Part shown: piece by piece, positions 5,760-5,844 of the stretch | Layout of the letters: every line of letters starts with the position of its first letter | How positions within the stretch are numbered: position 1 is the first letter of the stretch | The notes under the pieces: generated by a model | Database searches by the model: none | What the model was told of the DNA's origin: nothing | The model's input: only the letters and a program-made list of their open reading frames with translations | Translations under genes and position numbers: made by a program | Assembly (NCBI GenBank): GCA_023461495.1 | Contig: JAEYLA010000116.1 | Coordinates: 1-5,844, forward strand | DNA from: Bacillota bacterium | GTDB lineage: Bacteria; Bacillota; Clostridia; Christensenellales; CAG-138 | Direction: 5' to 3' | DNA length: 5,844 bases

Positions 5760-5844
5760 TTGGCAAATAAGCGCGATTATTACGAAGTATTGGGTGTTGA
5801 GAAAAACGCCTCCGAAAGCGAAATCAAAAGTGCATTCAGAAAGC
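5760..5844 (+). CDS. dnaJ: Chaperone protein DnaJ (Hsp40), N-terminal fragment
   Basis: Only 28 codons are inside the window; the gene runs off the right edge. The translation begins (M)ANKRDYYEVLGVEKNASES and continues EIKSAFRK, the start of the J domain: the DYYEVLGV helix I and the beginning of helix II. The HPD motif that stimulates DnaK ATPase would lie just past the window edge and cannot be seen. DnaJ delivers unfolded substrates to DnaK. The start codon is TTG, which often lowers initiation. It is separated from dnaK by 183 bp, including a strong terminator, so it is not simply the last gene of the dnaK transcript. Confidence 0.95.
   Translation, partial: MANKRDYYEVLGVEKNASESEIKSAFRK

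Noticed and set aside
1..5844. CRISPR arrays, tRNA or rRNA genes, insertion sequences, phage or integration sites
   Set aside because: No repeat-spacer arrays, cloverleaf-like segments, transposase frames or terminal repeats were seen; the window is almost filled by conserved core genes.

Overview
The window carries the chaperone (heat-shock) locus of a Gram-positive bacterium. DnaK is 608 residues long and lacks the roughly 23-residue insertion that proteobacterial DnaK has near the start of the ATPase domain. There is an HrcA repressor with a perfect CIRCE operator, the Shine-Dalgarno sites are strong (AAAGGAGG, AGGAGG), and the gene set lepA, hemW, hrcA, grpE, dnaK, dnaJ is the classic Firmicutes cluster. 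Base composition looks moderate to slightly GC-rich, so I favour a mid-GC Clostridia lineage; I cannot name a genus from this alone.

Layout. Bases 1-177 are the 3' end of lepA (elongation factor 4), followed after one base by a small SLOG/YspA-like Rossmann-fold gene (179-520). That unit ends at a hairpin terminator shared with the oppositely oriented hemW (541-1698, minus strand), a radical-SAM heme chaperone. A 303-bp divergent spacer (1699-2001) holds the hemW promoter, a sigma-A type hrcA promoter, an imperfect palindrome over the hrcA -35 box, and the CIRCE element. hrcA (2002-3045), grpE (3062-3649) and dnaK (3750-5576) run together on the plus strand. A perfect 8-bp hairpin lies in the grpE-dnaK gap and a strong intrinsic terminator follows dnaK. 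After a 183-bp gap with a 12-bp stem-loop, dnaJ begins with a TTG codon and runs off the window.

How it works together. DnaK, its exchange factor GrpE and its J-domain partner DnaJ form the Hsp70 folding machine. HrcA represses hrcA-grpE-dnaK through CIRCE and is itself kept active by chaperones (known for the related GroEL-HrcA circuit). The terminator after dnaK and the structured dnaJ leader suggest that dnaJ is at least partly expressed separately.

Most of the window is well-known biology. I see no convincing undescribed system. The points most worth a second look are the SLOG gene tied to lepA, the inverted hemW, the palindrome over the hrcA promoter, and the structured dnaK-dnaJ gap.
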